From: Thermohalobaculum sp050330995
Lineage (GTDB): Bacteria > Pseudomonadota > Alphaproteobacteria > Rhodobacterales > Rhodobacteraceae
Length of the DNA stretch: 64,000 bases
Assembly (NCBI GenBank): GCA_050330995.1
Contig: JBHJHI010000066.1
Span: 28,254-92,253 of the forward strand
Reading direction: 5' to 3'
The notes below the pieces were generated by a model that saw only the letters and a list, made by a program, of their open reading frames with translations, was not told the DNA's origin and ran no database searches. The position numbers were made by a program, and so were the translations under genes. Positions 7,635 through 16,093 of the stretch are shown one piece after another. Numbering within the stretch: the first letter of the stretch is position 1; every line of letters begins with the position of its first letter.

Positions 7635-8404
7635 CGCCAGTCGCCCAAGGTGGCCTGCCAGAGCGCGAGGGCGGCGACGGCGGCGGTGTCGGCGCGCAGC
7701 ACCCGCGGGCCGAGCCCGACGCCGATCGCGCCCGTCAGCCGCGACAGGCGCTCGATCTCGGCGTCCTCGAAGCCGCCCTCCGGGCCGCAGAGGATCGCCC
7801 ATGGCTCCGGGGTCTCGCGCGCCTCGGCGGCGAGCGCCGCGCTCGCGGGGCGCAACGTCTCGGGGGCCGCGCCGCCGAAGCCGGCCGCGCGCTCGTCGCA
7901 GACCATCAGCCGCCGCCCCTCGGGCCAGCCGTCGAGGAGCGCGCCGAGAGCCACCGGCTCGGCCACCGCCGGCACGAACACGAGGCCGCACTGCTCGGCC
8001 GCCTCGACGGCGTGGGCCTGCAGCCGCTCGCGGTTGACCCGCTCGGCGTTGGTGCGCCGCGTCATCACCGGCACTACCCGGCGCGCGCCGAGTTCGGTCG
8101 CCTTCTCGACCACGAAGTCGGTGCGCGTTTTCTTGATCGGCGCGAAGCAGAGCCAGAGGTCGGGTGGCGCCGCGGGGGGGCGCAGGCGGTCCTCGACGGC
8201 GAGCGCGCCAGAGCGCTTGCTCAGCCGCGAGGCGACGGCCGCCCACTCGCCGTCGCGGCCGTTGAACACCGCGATGCGCTCACCCTCGCCGAGGCGTAGC
8301 ACGGCGGCGAGGTAATTCGCCTGATCGCGCCCGATCTCGACGGTCGCGCCCGCGTCGAGGGGCGCGTCGAGATGGAGCCTGACACGGGGCGCGTCGCGTG
8401 CCAT
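7631..8404 (-). CDS. rsmE: 16S rRNA (uracil-1498-N3)-methyltransferase
   Basis: A 257-residue SPOUT methyltransferase that methylates N3 of U1498 in 16S rRNA using SAM. The N-terminal PUA-like domain includes YLAAVLRLGEGERIAVFNGRDGEW (residues 31-54). The trefoil-knot SAM site is formed by AILCGPEGGFEDAE and VGLGPRVLRADTA near the C-terminus, the two most conserved RsmE motifs. IKKTRTDFVVEKATELG (about 90-106) is also typical. The start has GGAGGG five bases upstream. It is divergent from ubiA (68 bases apart), an arrangement common in Rhodobacterales, and overlaps the downstream membrane-protein gene by four bases. Confidence 0.96.
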   Translation of the reverse strand: MARDAPRVRLHLDAPLDAGATVEIGRDQANYLAAVLRLGEGERIAVFNGRDGEWAAVASRLSKRSGALAVEDRLRPPAAPPDLWLCFAPIKKTRTDFVVEKATELGARRVVPVMTRRTNAERVNRERLQAHAVEAAEQCGLVFVPAVAEPVALGALLDGWPEGRRLMVCDERAAGFGGAAPETLRPASAALAAEARETPEPWAILCGPEGGFEDAEIERLSRLTGAIGVGLGPRVLRADTAAVAALALWQATLGDWR

Positions 8405-8423
8405 GAACCCTCCATGACCGGCC

Positions 8424-8444
8424 CGTCGATTAGCACCGCCCGTC
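8424..8444 (-). promoter_or_regulatory. Motif shared with the scaffold-protein upstream region (copy 2)
   Basis: Minus-strand GACGGGCGGTGCTAATCGACG lies 20 bases upstream of the rsmE start and matches copy 1 at 4360-4379 apart from one extra base. It may be a promoter element (GCTAAT as -10) or a regulator site. Confidence 0.25.
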
Positions 8445-8472
8445 CCCGCTGCCCAGACGAGGAGGGGCGCCC

Positions 8473-9390
8473 ATGAGCGACATCGTCGCCGACGCGGTCA
8501 GCGGCAACTGGGTCGACCGCCGCGCGCCGCCCGCCTGGCGGCCCTACCTGCGCCTCTCGCGTCTCGACCGGCCCATCGGCGCCTGGCTCCTGTGGCTGCC
8601 CTGCCTCTGGGCCATCGGCCTCGCCGCGGTCGCGACCGGGCCGCGGCTCTGGGATCTGTGGCTGGTGGCGGGTTCGGGCGTCGGCGCGCTGCTGATGCGC
8701 GGCGCCGGCTGCACCTGGAACGACATCCAGGACCACGACATCGACGCGGACGTGGCGCGCACGGCGCGCCGGCCGATCCCCGCGGGCTACGCCACCCGCC
8801 GGCAGGCGGCGGTCTGGATGGTGGCGCAGGCGCTCGCGGCCTTCCTGATCCTGCTGACGTTCAACGGCGCGGCCATCGCCTGGGGCGTGGCCTCGCTCGT
8901 GCCGGTCGCGATCTACCCCTTCGCCAAGCGCTTCACCTGGTGGCCCCAGGCGTTCCTCGGGCTCGCCTTCAACTGGGGGGCGCTCCTGCTCTGGGTGGCG
9001 CACACCGGCTCGATCGGCTGGGCGCCGGTCTGGCTCTACCTCGCCGGGCTGTTCTGGACGCTGCACTACGACACGATCTACGCGCACCAGGACCGCGAGG
9101 ACGACGCGATCGTCGGCGTGAAGTCGACGGCGCGGCTGTTCGGGGATACGACGCCCGCTTGGCTCTGGGGCTTCACGCTCGCGGCGACGGCCTCCGCCGC
9201 GACGGCGGTCGTGGTCGCGGGCGGCGGCATGGCGGCGATGCTGGGCGTCGCCGGGCTCGGAGCGCACATGGCCTCGCAGATCCTGCGCCTCGATCCGGAC
9301 GACGCGCCGCGCTGCCTCGCGCTGTTTCGCGAGACCCGATTCGGCGGGCTCGCCCTCGCCGCCGGACTCGCTCTGGATACGATCCTGTAA
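8473..9390 (+). CDS. ubiA: 4-hydroxybenzoate polyprenyltransferase
   Basis: A 305-residue membrane prenyltransferase that attaches the polyprenyl chain to 4-hydroxybenzoate in ubiquinone biosynthesis. The first Mg-diphosphate motif NDIQDHDID (about residues 77-85, within GAGCTWNDIQDHDID) and the second, YAHQDREDD (about 198-206), are both intact, and the rest is a bundle of eight or nine hydrophobic helices. WAIGLAA and RPIPAG are also typical of UbiA. The start follows GAGGGGCGCCC. Ubiquinone made by this pathway is the electron carrier used by the bc1 complex and ETF-QO encoded elsewhere in the window. Confidence 0.96.
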   Translation: MSDIVADAVSGNWVDRRAPPAWRPYLRLSRLDRPIGAWLLWLPCLWAIGLAAVATGPRLWDLWLVAGSGVGALLMRGAGCTWNDIQDHDIDADVARTARRPIPAGYATRRQAAVWMVAQALAAFLILLTFNGAAIAWGVASLVPVAIYPFAKRFTWWPQAFLGLAFNWGALLLWVAHTGSIGWAPVWLYLAGLFWTLHYDTIYAHQDREDDAIVGVKSTARLFGDTTPAWLWGFTLAATASAATAVVVAGGGMAAMLGVAGLGAHMASQILRLDPDDAPRCLALFRETRFGGLALAAGLALDTIL

Positions 9391-9633
9391 CTTCTTCTAC
9401 TATAGCGAGAATTCGTGCCAAATCCGGCTGGAATTGTGGCCGATTGGTGGCCGTGACTTACGGATGGTGGGACTGAATTTCCCCAGGAGCATGAAAAAAG
9501 CCCTCGTCAGGGGGAACCCGACCACAAAACCATTGTTCATGCCCCGGGACGTTGGTAGAGGTCCTAATGACGGGTTATCCACGATGGAGCACGACGCTCC
9601 CGAGAGCCGTGGATCAGTGAACGAGGAAGACGT

Positions 9634-10344
9634 ATGATGTTTCGCACTCTCCTGGCGGCGACGGCGCTCGCCGCCCTGCCGTTCGGCGCGTCGGCGCTGA
9701 CGATCGATACCTTCGAGACTTCGCAGGCCGTGTCGGCGGGCAACAGCGGGACGGTGTCCGGCGCCGGCATCATCGGCGGCTCTCGCACGCTGGAAGTCCA
9801 GGCGAACGGCACGTCCGACGGGCGCATCGACTTCTTCGGCAACAACCGCTTCAACGCCACCAACGAGACCGACTCGACCGGCACCTTCACCCTGACCTAC
9901 GACGCCGGCGGGGCCGGTCTGGGCGGCATCGACTTCCAGGCGGACGGCAGCGACGTGCTGGCGGTCCGGATCTTCCAGAACGACCAGTTCTCGGACTACA
10001 GCTTCACGCTGACCGATACCGACGGCGACAGCGATACGGTGACGCTGGAAGACCAGCCGAACGTCCCGCCGTTCGGCCCGCTGATCAACGAGAACCCACC
10101 GTTCAGCAACTCGCCGCAGGACCTGATCTTCTCGTTCTCCTCTTTCGACAACGCGGTGAATCTGAACTCGATCGACTCGGTGACCTTCGTGCTGGCGAAC
10201 CAGTTCGCCGGCGCCGACACGCTCGTGACGTTCATCGAGACGCGCGACACCGTCCCGGGCATCATCCCGCTGCCGGCTCCGGCGCTGCTGCTGCTGACCG
10301 GCCTCGTGGGCCTCGGCGCCGTGCGCCACGGGCGCCGCGCCTGA
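9634..10344 (+). CDS. VPLPA-CTERM sorting-domain secreted protein
   Basis: A 236-residue exported protein with an N-terminal signal peptide (MMFRTLLAATALAALPFGASA, cleavage expected near residue 21), a central serine/threonine/asparagine/aspartate-rich beta-type domain without cysteine, and a C-terminal sorting tail: IPLPAPALLLLTGLVGLGA then RHGRR. The last part is the tripartite exosortase signal (PLPA motif, hydrophobic helix, basic end) of the VPLPA-CTERM class, processed in the envelope by an exosortase that is not encoded in this window. GAGGAAGACGT precedes a double ATG (9634/9637). An intrinsic terminator follows 25 bases after the stop. Function of the mature part is unknown; extracellular matrix or surface roles are typical of the class. 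Confidence 0.85.
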   Translation: MMFRTLLAATALAALPFGASALTIDTFETSQAVSAGNSGTVSGAGIIGGSRTLEVQANGTSDGRIDFFGNNRFNATNETDSTGTFTLTYDAGGAGLGGIDFQADGSDVLAVRIFQNDQFSDYSFTLTDTDGDSDTVTLEDQPNVPPFGPLINENPPFSNSPQDLIFSFSSFDNAVNLNSIDSVTFVLANQFAGADTLVTFIETRDTVPGIIPLPAPALLLLTGLVGLGAVRHGRRA

Positions 10345-10369
10345 GCGACCCGATCGCGACCTCCACGAA

Positions 10370-10396
10370 GGGGCGCCCGGCCGGGCGCCCCTTTTT
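10370..10396 (+). terminator. Intrinsic terminator after the VPLPA-CTERM gene
   Basis: A perfect 11-bp inverted repeat, GGGGCGCCCGG facing CCGGGCGCCCC, is followed by TTTTT. It is the cleanest terminator next to a coding gene in the window, 25 bases after the stop. The converging DUF3422 gene ends 12 bases further on. Confidence 0.85.
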
Positions 10397-10408
10397 CGTG
10401 TCCGCCGC

Positions 10409-11731
10409 TCAGCGCCCGCGCGCCACCCGCCGACGGATCGAGCGCACGAACAGCCACACCACCAGCACCACCACCGGCGTCGAGAGGCCGACGGCCAGCG
10501 TCTCCGACATGCCGACGCGGTAGGCGGCGAACGGCTTGATCACGTAGGCGACGAGGCTGACGGCGTAGTAGCTGATCGCGACGATCGACAGCCCCTCGAC
10601 CGTCTCCTGCAGCCGAAGCTGCAGCGCCGCGCGCTCGTCCATCGAGCGCAACAGCTTCTGGTTCTGCGCCTCGAGCGCCACGTCGACGCGGGTGCGCAGC
10701 AGATCGGCGATCCGGCTCGCGCGGGTGGCCAGATCCTCCAGCCGCTGCTCGGTCGCGCGGCAGGTGCGCATCGCCGGATCGAAGCGGCGCATCATGAATT
10801 CCGAGAACAACTGCCGGCCCTGCAATCGTTCCTCGCGCATCATCGCGATGCGCTCGTGCACGATCGCCTCGTAGGCGCGCGCGGCGCCGAAGCGGAAGGC
10901 GGTCGAGGCCGACAGCGCCTCGATCTCGGCCGAGAGCGCGGTCAGCTGATCGAGGATCACCTGCTCGGCCACGTCGCGGGTCTTGTCGGCGACGATGGCG
11001 ATCAGATCGGACAGCTCGCGGTCGATCTCGTTCAGCCGCGCACCGGCGCGCCGCGCGATCGGCAGCGCCAGCATGGCGAGCATCCGGTAGTTCTCGATCT
11101 CGACCAGACGCTGCACCGCCCGCCCGATGCGGCGCTCGCCGGTCTCGCCGAACACGATCAGCGCGAAGCGCGAGAAGCCGCCCTCGTGGATGCGGAAATC
11201 GCCGACCGCGAGCGCCTGGTCGTCGAGCGTGCGCGCGACCGCGAGGCTCTCGTGGCTGAACTCGCTGCGCAGTCGCCCGGTGGCGATCATCGCATGGGCC
11301 GCCTCCAGGCTGTCGGCGTGGATCACCTCGATCTCGACGGCCGCGATCACCTTGCCCGGCGCCTCTGCCAGCCATTCGGCCGGGAAGTGTTCGGCCAGGA
11401 GGCTGTCGAACAGCTCGTCGTCGCCGTTGTCGTCGGCGACCAGCATGTAGGTGACGAACTCGGTGTGGCGCTCCCACTTCATGGTGAAGCGACCGAAGTT
11501 GCCGAGGTAATGGTTGGAGCCCGGCGCCGGATACTGACCGCCGTGACGGTCGACGAAGGCGAGCATGTGGGCCCGGTCGCGGTCGGGGTCGCGCGCCTGG
11601 GCGTTGTCGGTCTGCTTGAAGGCGATCGAGACCAGTCGCCCCGGCACCGGCACGGTCATGAACGGCCGCGCGTGCAGCTCGTTCGTCATCTCGAACCGCC
11701 GGGGATGGTGGTTCAGCACGCGCTCAAGCAT
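10409..11731 (-). CDS. DUF3422 family membrane protein
   Basis: A 440-residue protein of the DUF3422 family. The N-terminal half is soluble and contains ARPFM, NHYLGNFGRFTMKWERHTEFVTY and FSRFALIVFG; the middle is strongly helical and coiled-coil-like (about residues 225-375); two hydrophobic helices near the C-terminus (LSIVAISYYAVSLVAYVI and LAVGLSTPVVVLVVWLFV) anchor it in the membrane, with an arginine-rich end. The family is widespread in alphaproteobacteria and lacks an assigned function. The start follows AGGGAAG. It converges with the VPLPA-CTERM gene. I see no operon partner. Confidence 0.9.
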   Translation of the reverse strand: MLERVLNHHPRRFEMTNELHARPFMTVPVPGRLVSIAFKQTDNAQARDPDRDRAHMLAFVDRHGGQYPAPGSNHYLGNFGRFTMKWERHTEFVTYMLVADDNGDDELFDSLLAEHFPAEWLAEAPGKVIAAVEIEVIHADSLEAAHAMIATGRLRSEFSHESLAVARTLDDQALAVGDFRIHEGGFSRFALIVFGETGERRIGRAVQRLVEIENYRMLAMLALPIARRAGARLNEIDRELSDLIAIVADKTRDVAEQVILDQLTALSAEIEALSASTAFRFGAARAYEAIVHERIAMMREERLQGRQLFSEFMMRRFDPAMRTCRATEQRLEDLATRASRIADLLRTRVDVALEAQNQKLLRSMDERAALQLRLQETVEGLSIVAISYYAVSLVAYVIKPFAAYRVGMSETLAVGLSTPVVVLVVWLFVRSIRRRVARGR

Positions 11732-11807
11732 CGACTTCCCTTTCGCAGCCGGTCGCTGCGGCGCAGCATGAGGAGAGGATAGGGCGCCACGCGGGCGAAG
11801 GCGAACC

Positions 11808-12620
11808 TCAGCCGCGCCGGGCCAGCACCAGGTGCCCCGGCACCGGCTCGCCGGTCTCGTAGCGGATCACGGTCTCGTCGAAGACCACCGGCTCGAAGCC
11901 CGCGGCCGCGCGCGCGCGCCCGAGCGCGCCCGGCTCGTGGGCGTAGCGCTGGTGCGGGCCGACCGTCCAGGCCCGCCCGGCGAAGGCTTCCAGGGGCAGG
12001 GTCTCGGTCGAGAAGGCGAGCACGCCGCCCGGCACCAGCGCGCGCGCGGCGGCGGCGAACAGCGGCTCCAGGGTGCCGAGGTAAGGGAGCACGTCGGCCG
12101 CGACGACCAGATCGTGGCTGCCGGCCTCCACGCCTTCGAGGTAGGCGACCGCGTCGCCGACGTAGAGATCGGCGTAGGCGCCCTTCTCGTCGGCCAAGGC
12201 CAGCATCTCCTCGGCGAGATCGACCCCGTCGAGATGCGCCACCATGTCGTCGAGCGCCTCGCCGACGAGCCCGGTGCCGCAGCCGAGGTCGACGCCGCGG
12301 CCGAACGGGCCGAGCCCCGCGTCCTCGATCGCGATCGCGATCTCGTCAGGGATGCCGTAGCCGAGCGCGTGGACCAGCGTCATCTCGAAGTCGTCGGCGT
12401 GCTGGCCGAACAGGGTGGCGACGTAGGCCGGCGGCGCGCGGTCGGGCGCGTCGCCCAGGCCCAGCGAGGCGAGGCGCACCGCGGCGCCGCCGCGGTCCTC
12501 GGGGTCGAGCGCGAGACAGGTGCGGTAGGCCGCCGCCGCGGCCTCGCGCTCACCGGCGCGCTCGTGGGTGAGGCCGCGCTCGTAGGCATCGGCGAGGGCG
12601 ACGGTGTCCTCGTCGGTCAT
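11808..12620 (-). CDS. TPR-containing class I SAM-dependent methyltransferase
   Basis: A 270-residue protein. Residues 8-50 form a helical tetratricopeptide-like unit (ALADAYERGLTHERAGEREAAAAAYRTCLALDP); residues 100-215 are a Rossmann-type methyltransferase with the SAM-binding VDLGCGTGLVGEAL, the acidic strand-end LDGVDLAEEMLALA, VGDAVAYL and VVAADVLPYLG. The combination resembles alphaproteobacterial NRDE/TPR methyltransferases that act on small molecules or proteins; the substrate is unknown. GGGAGG lies eight bases upstream of the ATG at 12620, which is preferred over an earlier in-frame start. The ETF-QO gene lies just upstream on the same strand (19 bases). Confidence 0.85.
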   Translation of the reverse strand: MTDEDTVALADAYERGLTHERAGEREAAAAAYRTCLALDPEDRGGAAVRLASLGLGDAPDRAPPAYVATLFGQHADDFEMTLVHALGYGIPDEIAIAIEDAGLGPFGRGVDLGCGTGLVGEALDDMVAHLDGVDLAEEMLALADEKGAYADLYVGDAVAYLEGVEAGSHDLVVAADVLPYLGTLEPLFAAAARALVPGGVLAFSTETLPLEAFAGRAWTVGPHQRYAHEPGALGRARAAAGFEPVVFDETVIRYETGEPVPGHLVLARRG

Positions 12621-12639
12621 GGCCGGCCTCCCGTGCGCG

Positions 12640-14322
12640 TCACATGTTCGGGTAGTTCGGCCCGTCACAGCCTTGCGGTACCGTCCAGACGATGTTGCCG
12701 CCCGGGTCCTTGATATCGCAGGTCTTGCAGTGGACGCAGTTCTGGAAGTTGATCTGGAACTTCTGCCTGCCCTCGCCGTCGTCGACGAACTCGTATACCC
12801 CGGCCGGACAGTAGCGCTGCGAGGGGCCCGCGTATTTCTTCAAGTGCTGAAGCGGCACGCTGTCGTCGATCAGCTTCAGGTGCGAGGGCTGGTCGTGGTC
12901 GTGGTTGGTGAAGCTGTAGGCCACGTTGGTGAGACGGTCGAACGACAGAACGCCGTCGGGCTTCGGATACTCGATCGGCTGGTAGCGCTTCGCCCGCCCG
13001 GTCGCCTCGGCGTCGGTCTTGCGGTGGCGCATGGTGCCGAACAGCGTGAAGCCGTGCGTCGACAGCCCGAGCTTGCGGGAGAGATCGGCCACCCACATGT
13101 CGAGCCCGCCGAGCCCGAGCGAGGCGTAGAGCCCGTAGTCCGACCAGAGCGGCTTGACGTTGCGCACGGGCTTCAGGTCCGCCGCGATCGGGCCGGTGCG
13201 CACGCTCTGCTCGTAGGCGTCGAGCACGTCGCCCGAACGCCCCGCGGCCAGCGCCTCGACCGCCGCGTCGGCGGCGGCGATCCCCGAGAGCATCGCGTTG
13301 TGGTTGCCCTTGATGCGCGGCACGTTGACCATGCCCGCCGAGCAGCCGAGCAGCGCGCCGCCCGGGAAGGCGAGCGTCGGCATCGACTGCCAGCCGCCCT
13401 CCGAGATCGCACGCGCGCCGTAGGAGACGCGCTTGCCGCCCTCCAGCAGCTCGGCGATCATCGGATGGTGCTAGAAGCGCTGGAACTCGGCGTAAGGGTA
13501 GAGATGCGGGTTCTCGTAGTTCAGATGCACCACGAAGCCCACGTAGACCTGATTGTTGTCCAGGTGATAGACGAAGGAGCCGCCGCCGGCGTTCTTGCCG
13601 AGCGGCCAGCCCATGGTGTGGGTGACCTGGCCGGGGCGGTGCTTCTCGGGCTTGACCTCCCACAGCTCCTTCATGCCGAGACCGTGTTTCTGCGGCTCGC
13701 GCCCTTCATCGAGACCGAAATCGGCGATCAGCGTCTTGGCGAGCGAGCCGCGCACGCCCTCGGCGATCATCACGTACTTGGCGCGGATCTCCATGCCGGG
13801 CTCGTAGTTCGGCCCCGGCGTGCCGTCGGACTGGCGCCCGACCTCGCCGGCGACGACGCCCCTCAGCACCCCGTCCTCGATGACGGTCTCGGAGGCGGCC
13901 GTGCCGGGAAAGATCTCGACGCCGAGTTCCTCGGCCTGCTCGGCCATCCAGCGGCAGACGTTGCCCATCGAGACGATGTAGGTGCCGTGGTTCGACATCA
14001 GCGGCGGCATCATCGCCGAGGGCAGCCGGATCGCGCCCGCCTGGCCGAGCACGTAGAAGCGGTCCTCGGTGACGGGCACCTCGACGGGGGCGCCCCTCTC
14101 CTTCCAGTCGGGGATCAGCGCGTCGAGGCCGGCGGTGTCGAGCACCGCGCCCGAGAGGATGTGCGCGCCGACCTCGGAGCCCTTCTCGATCACCACCACG
14201 TCGAGATCGGCGTTCTTCTGTTTCAGCCGGATGGCGGCGGCGAGCCCGGCCGGCCCCGCGCCCACGATCGCCACGTCGTACTCGACCGCGTCCCGCTCGA
14301 CGGCGTGCCCGTTCGCGCCCAT
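12640..14322 (-). pseudogene. Electron transfer flavoprotein-ubiquinone oxidoreductase, interrupted by an in-frame amber codon
   Basis: This is ETF-QO, the membrane-associated enzyme that passes electrons from ETF (fatty and amino acid oxidation) to ubiquinone. The N-terminal part (13471-14322) has the FAD-binding VAIVGAGPAGLAAAIRLKQ, GAHILSGAVLD and VYVGFVVHLNYENPHLYPYAEFQRF; the C-terminal part (12640-13461 and upstream codons) continues with GGKRVSYGARAISEGG and the [4Fe-4S] ligands CPAGVYEF and NCVHCKTCDIKDPGGNIVWT. Both halves are in one frame and together give 560 codons, the normal length. They are separated only by TAG at 13471-13473, where the family usually has lysine (QRFK.HP); AAG to TAG is one base. 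GGAGGCGAGG precedes the ATG. It may be a real recent nonsense mutation, a sequencing error or readthrough. If expressed as two pieces, the first lacks the iron-sulfur domain. Confidence 0.9.
13471..13473 (-). other. In-frame TAG within the ETF-QO gene
   Basis: On the coding strand the context reads CAGCGCTTC TAG CACCATCCG. The flanking residues QRF and HHP are conserved in ETF-QO, with lysine normally between them. There is no frameshift and no other damage in the gene. Confidence 0.9.
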
Positions 14323-14639
14323 GTACCTCGCCTCCGTCTGTTGCCGCTCGCGACTTACGAGAGCAGGATCGCGCACGCAATGAGACCGAGACGAAACGCA
14401 GCGGACCCCGGACGCCACCGCGTCGCCCGACCGCGCACGCCGCACGGGCACGGCGCGACGGCGGGGCGGCGGGTGGCGGCGCGTCCCCGGATCGGCGGGG
14501 GGCGGTCGCCTCGGCGTGTCCCCGCCCCGGCGCCGACGCGGCGAGCGCTCGTCAGGGTGGCGGGGCCGCAAGGGCCCCCGCAACGGCGATACCCGAGGCG
14601 GACGGCGCCACGGCTACACGCGACGCGGGCGAAGCAGCG
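14323..14639. other. Gene-free stretch between ETF-QO and the UDG-like gene
   Basis: About 320 bases separating divergent genes. Both starts face outward, so it should hold two promoters, but I cannot point to convincing -35/-10 pairs. It is GC-rich with many CGG/CGC runs and no frame with clear coding character. Confidence 0.5.
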
Positions 14640-14720
14640 GTGGTACGCGGCACGGACAGGGCCGCGATGGTCCGTGACGCGGACGGGGCCGCGATGGTCC
14701 GCGACGCGGACGGAGCCGCG
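14640..14720 (+). repeat. Three imperfect 27-base tandem repeats at the start of the UDG-like gene
   Basis: The unit ATGGTCCGYGACGCGGACGG plus RGCCGCG occurs twice almost identically (14667-14693, 14694-14720), with a more diverged copy at 14640-14666. It encodes the 9-residue repeat MVRDADGAA. Each full copy contains its own in-frame ATG, so the true start is ambiguous. Confidence 0.8.
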
Positions 14721-15569
14721 ATAAGCGACGAGGCCGAGCGCCGCGCCGCGATGCTCGCCGCGCTCGCCTGGCAGGTCGAGCTGGGCGCCGACGAGGCGAT
14801 CGAGGAAACGGGCGTCGACCGCTTCGCCCTCGCCGCGCGCGAGACGGCCGAGCGTGCGGCCACGTCTCCTGCCCTCCGCCCGACCGGGGCTCGCGGCGAA
14901 GGGAGGCCCACCGCATCGCCCCACGAGGGACGGACCGCCGTGTCGCCCCGAGGCGAGCGGCGGGCCGGCACCGCGCCGGCGACCGACCCGCACGCGGCGG
15001 TGCGCGCCGCGGCCGATCTCGCCGCCCTCGACGCTGCGGGGCGCGCGCTCCTCGCCGATCGCCTCGGGCCGGGCGAGCGTCTCGCCTTCGCGGAAGGCGC
15101 GGCCGATGCGCGCCTGATGGTCGTCGCCGACGCGCCCGAGCCGGACGCGCCCGAGCGGGTGCTCGGCGGGCGGGCGGGCGTGCTGCTCGACCGGATGCTC
15201 GCCGCGATCGGTCGCGCGCGAGACGCCGACGACCCCGCCCGCGGCGCCTGCCTCGCCTGCCTCGTGCCCTGGCGCCCGGCCGCGGGTCCCGGCGCCGCGC
15301 AGGACGCCGCCGCCCTCTGCACCCCGGTGCTGGAGCGCCGCCTTGCCCTGCAGCGGCCGCGCGCGGTGCTGGTGCTCGGCAACGCCGCGCTCGCCTGCCT
15401 GGGCGGCGAGACGGGCGGGCTGCGCCGCGCGCGCGGGCGCTGGATCGAGCACGCCTCGGGCACGCGGCTCAGGGCGAGCTTCCACCCCCGCACCCTGCTG
15501 GAAGCGCCCGAGCGCAAGCGCGACGCCTGGGCCGACCTGCTCGCGCTCGCCGAGGGGCTGGAGGGCTAG
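14640..15569 (+). CDS. Divergent uracil-DNA glycosylase family protein
   Basis: A 309-residue protein whose second half aligns by eye with family 4/5 uracil-DNA glycosylases: DARLMVVADAP, GRAGVLLDRMLAAIGRARD, LVPWRPAAGPGAAQDAAALC, PRAVLVLGNAALACLGG and SFHPRTLLEAPERKRDAWADL. Two things are odd. The catalytic GEAPGxxE loop has become ADAPEPDAPE, and the N-terminal cysteines of the [4Fe-4S] cluster are missing. It may therefore be inactive or repurposed. The first 130 residues are low complexity and begin with the 9-residue tandem repeat, so the start (GTG 14640, or ATG 14667 or 14694) is uncertain. It is divergent from the ETF-QO gene. Confidence 0.65.
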   Translation: MVRGTDRAAMVRDADGAAMVRDADGAAISDEAERRAAMLAALAWQVELGADEAIEETGVDRFALAARETAERAATSPALRPTGARGEGRPTASPHEGRTAVSPRGERRAGTAPATDPHAAVRAAADLAALDAAGRALLADRLGPGERLAFAEGAADARLMVVADAPEPDAPERVLGGRAGVLLDRMLAAIGRARDADDPARGACLACLVPWRPAAGPGAAQDAAALCTPVLERRLALQRPRAVLVLGNAALACLGGETGGLRRARGRWIEHASGTRLRASFHPRTLLEAPERKRDAWADLLALAEGLEG

Positions 15570-15897
15570 GCGTTCGGCGGCGGGCGGGGCGAGGCGTCCC
15601 GGTTCCGATCTCCGGGCCTTGCGGGCAACCTCGTGAGGCGTGACCCGCCGAGGGTCTCGAAGCGGCGGGCGGGGTCGCCGGCGGCGGCGAGTTCCCGAGA
15701 CGGGCGGCGTCTCGCGGGAAGACCGAGAAGCCCGAAGCTCGTCCCGGTTCGGGCGAAGGGAGCGCTCGACGGCCGCGCGCACCGCGAACCGGGCATGGCG
15801 GCTTCCGCATCGTGGCGGCCGCTGCCAAAATGCCTTCTTTTCGCCACGAACCTTTCGGACCGCTTCAGCGTTGGGTTGTGTCAGACGGAGAGGCATC
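15570..15897. other. Gene-free stretch before the 53-codon frame
   Basis: About 330 bases. The first 200 are GC-rich with short dyads but no T-run terminator. Bases 15828-15900 are less GC-rich (AAAATGCCTTCTTTTCGCC) and may hold the promoter of the small frame that follows. Confidence 0.4.
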
Positions 15898-16059
15898 GTG
15901 CTTGAATTGAGCCGCCGGGTTCTCGCCCGCCTTCAGCCCACTGCCCGCGAGGGCGCCCCCGGCTATTATCCCGTGCCGCGCTCGACGGCCGGACGCCACG
16001 ACGAGGGGCGGATCGAGGAGACCGCCCTCCTGCCGGCCTATCGGCGCGAGCGCTGCTGA
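15898..16059 (+). CDS. Possible 53-residue protein, unknown
   Basis: A GTG-started frame with GGAGAGG four bases upstream. The product is arginine-rich (VLELSRRVLARLQPTAREG, then PGYYPVPRS, ending AYRRERC) with no membrane segment. Third codon positions are mostly G or C (about 80% by eye), as in the real genes around it, while no other frame in this gap shows a ribosome site. I do not recognise it. It converges with the alpha-hydroxy acid oxidase gene. It could be a genuine small gene or chance. Confidence 0.35.
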   Translation: MLELSRRVLARLQPTAREGAPGYYPVPRSTAGRHDEGRIEETALLPAYRRERC

Positions 16060-16093
16060 GGTCGGCTCCGTCCGAGGAACGCCGACGCGGCGC

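Noticed and set aside
9494..9637. Possible 47-codon leader frame starting MKKALVRG before the VPLPA-CTERM gene
   Set aside because: Its Shine-Dalgarno-like AGGAG lies only one base from the ATG, the product has no recognisable feature, and the overlap with the next ATG can be chance.
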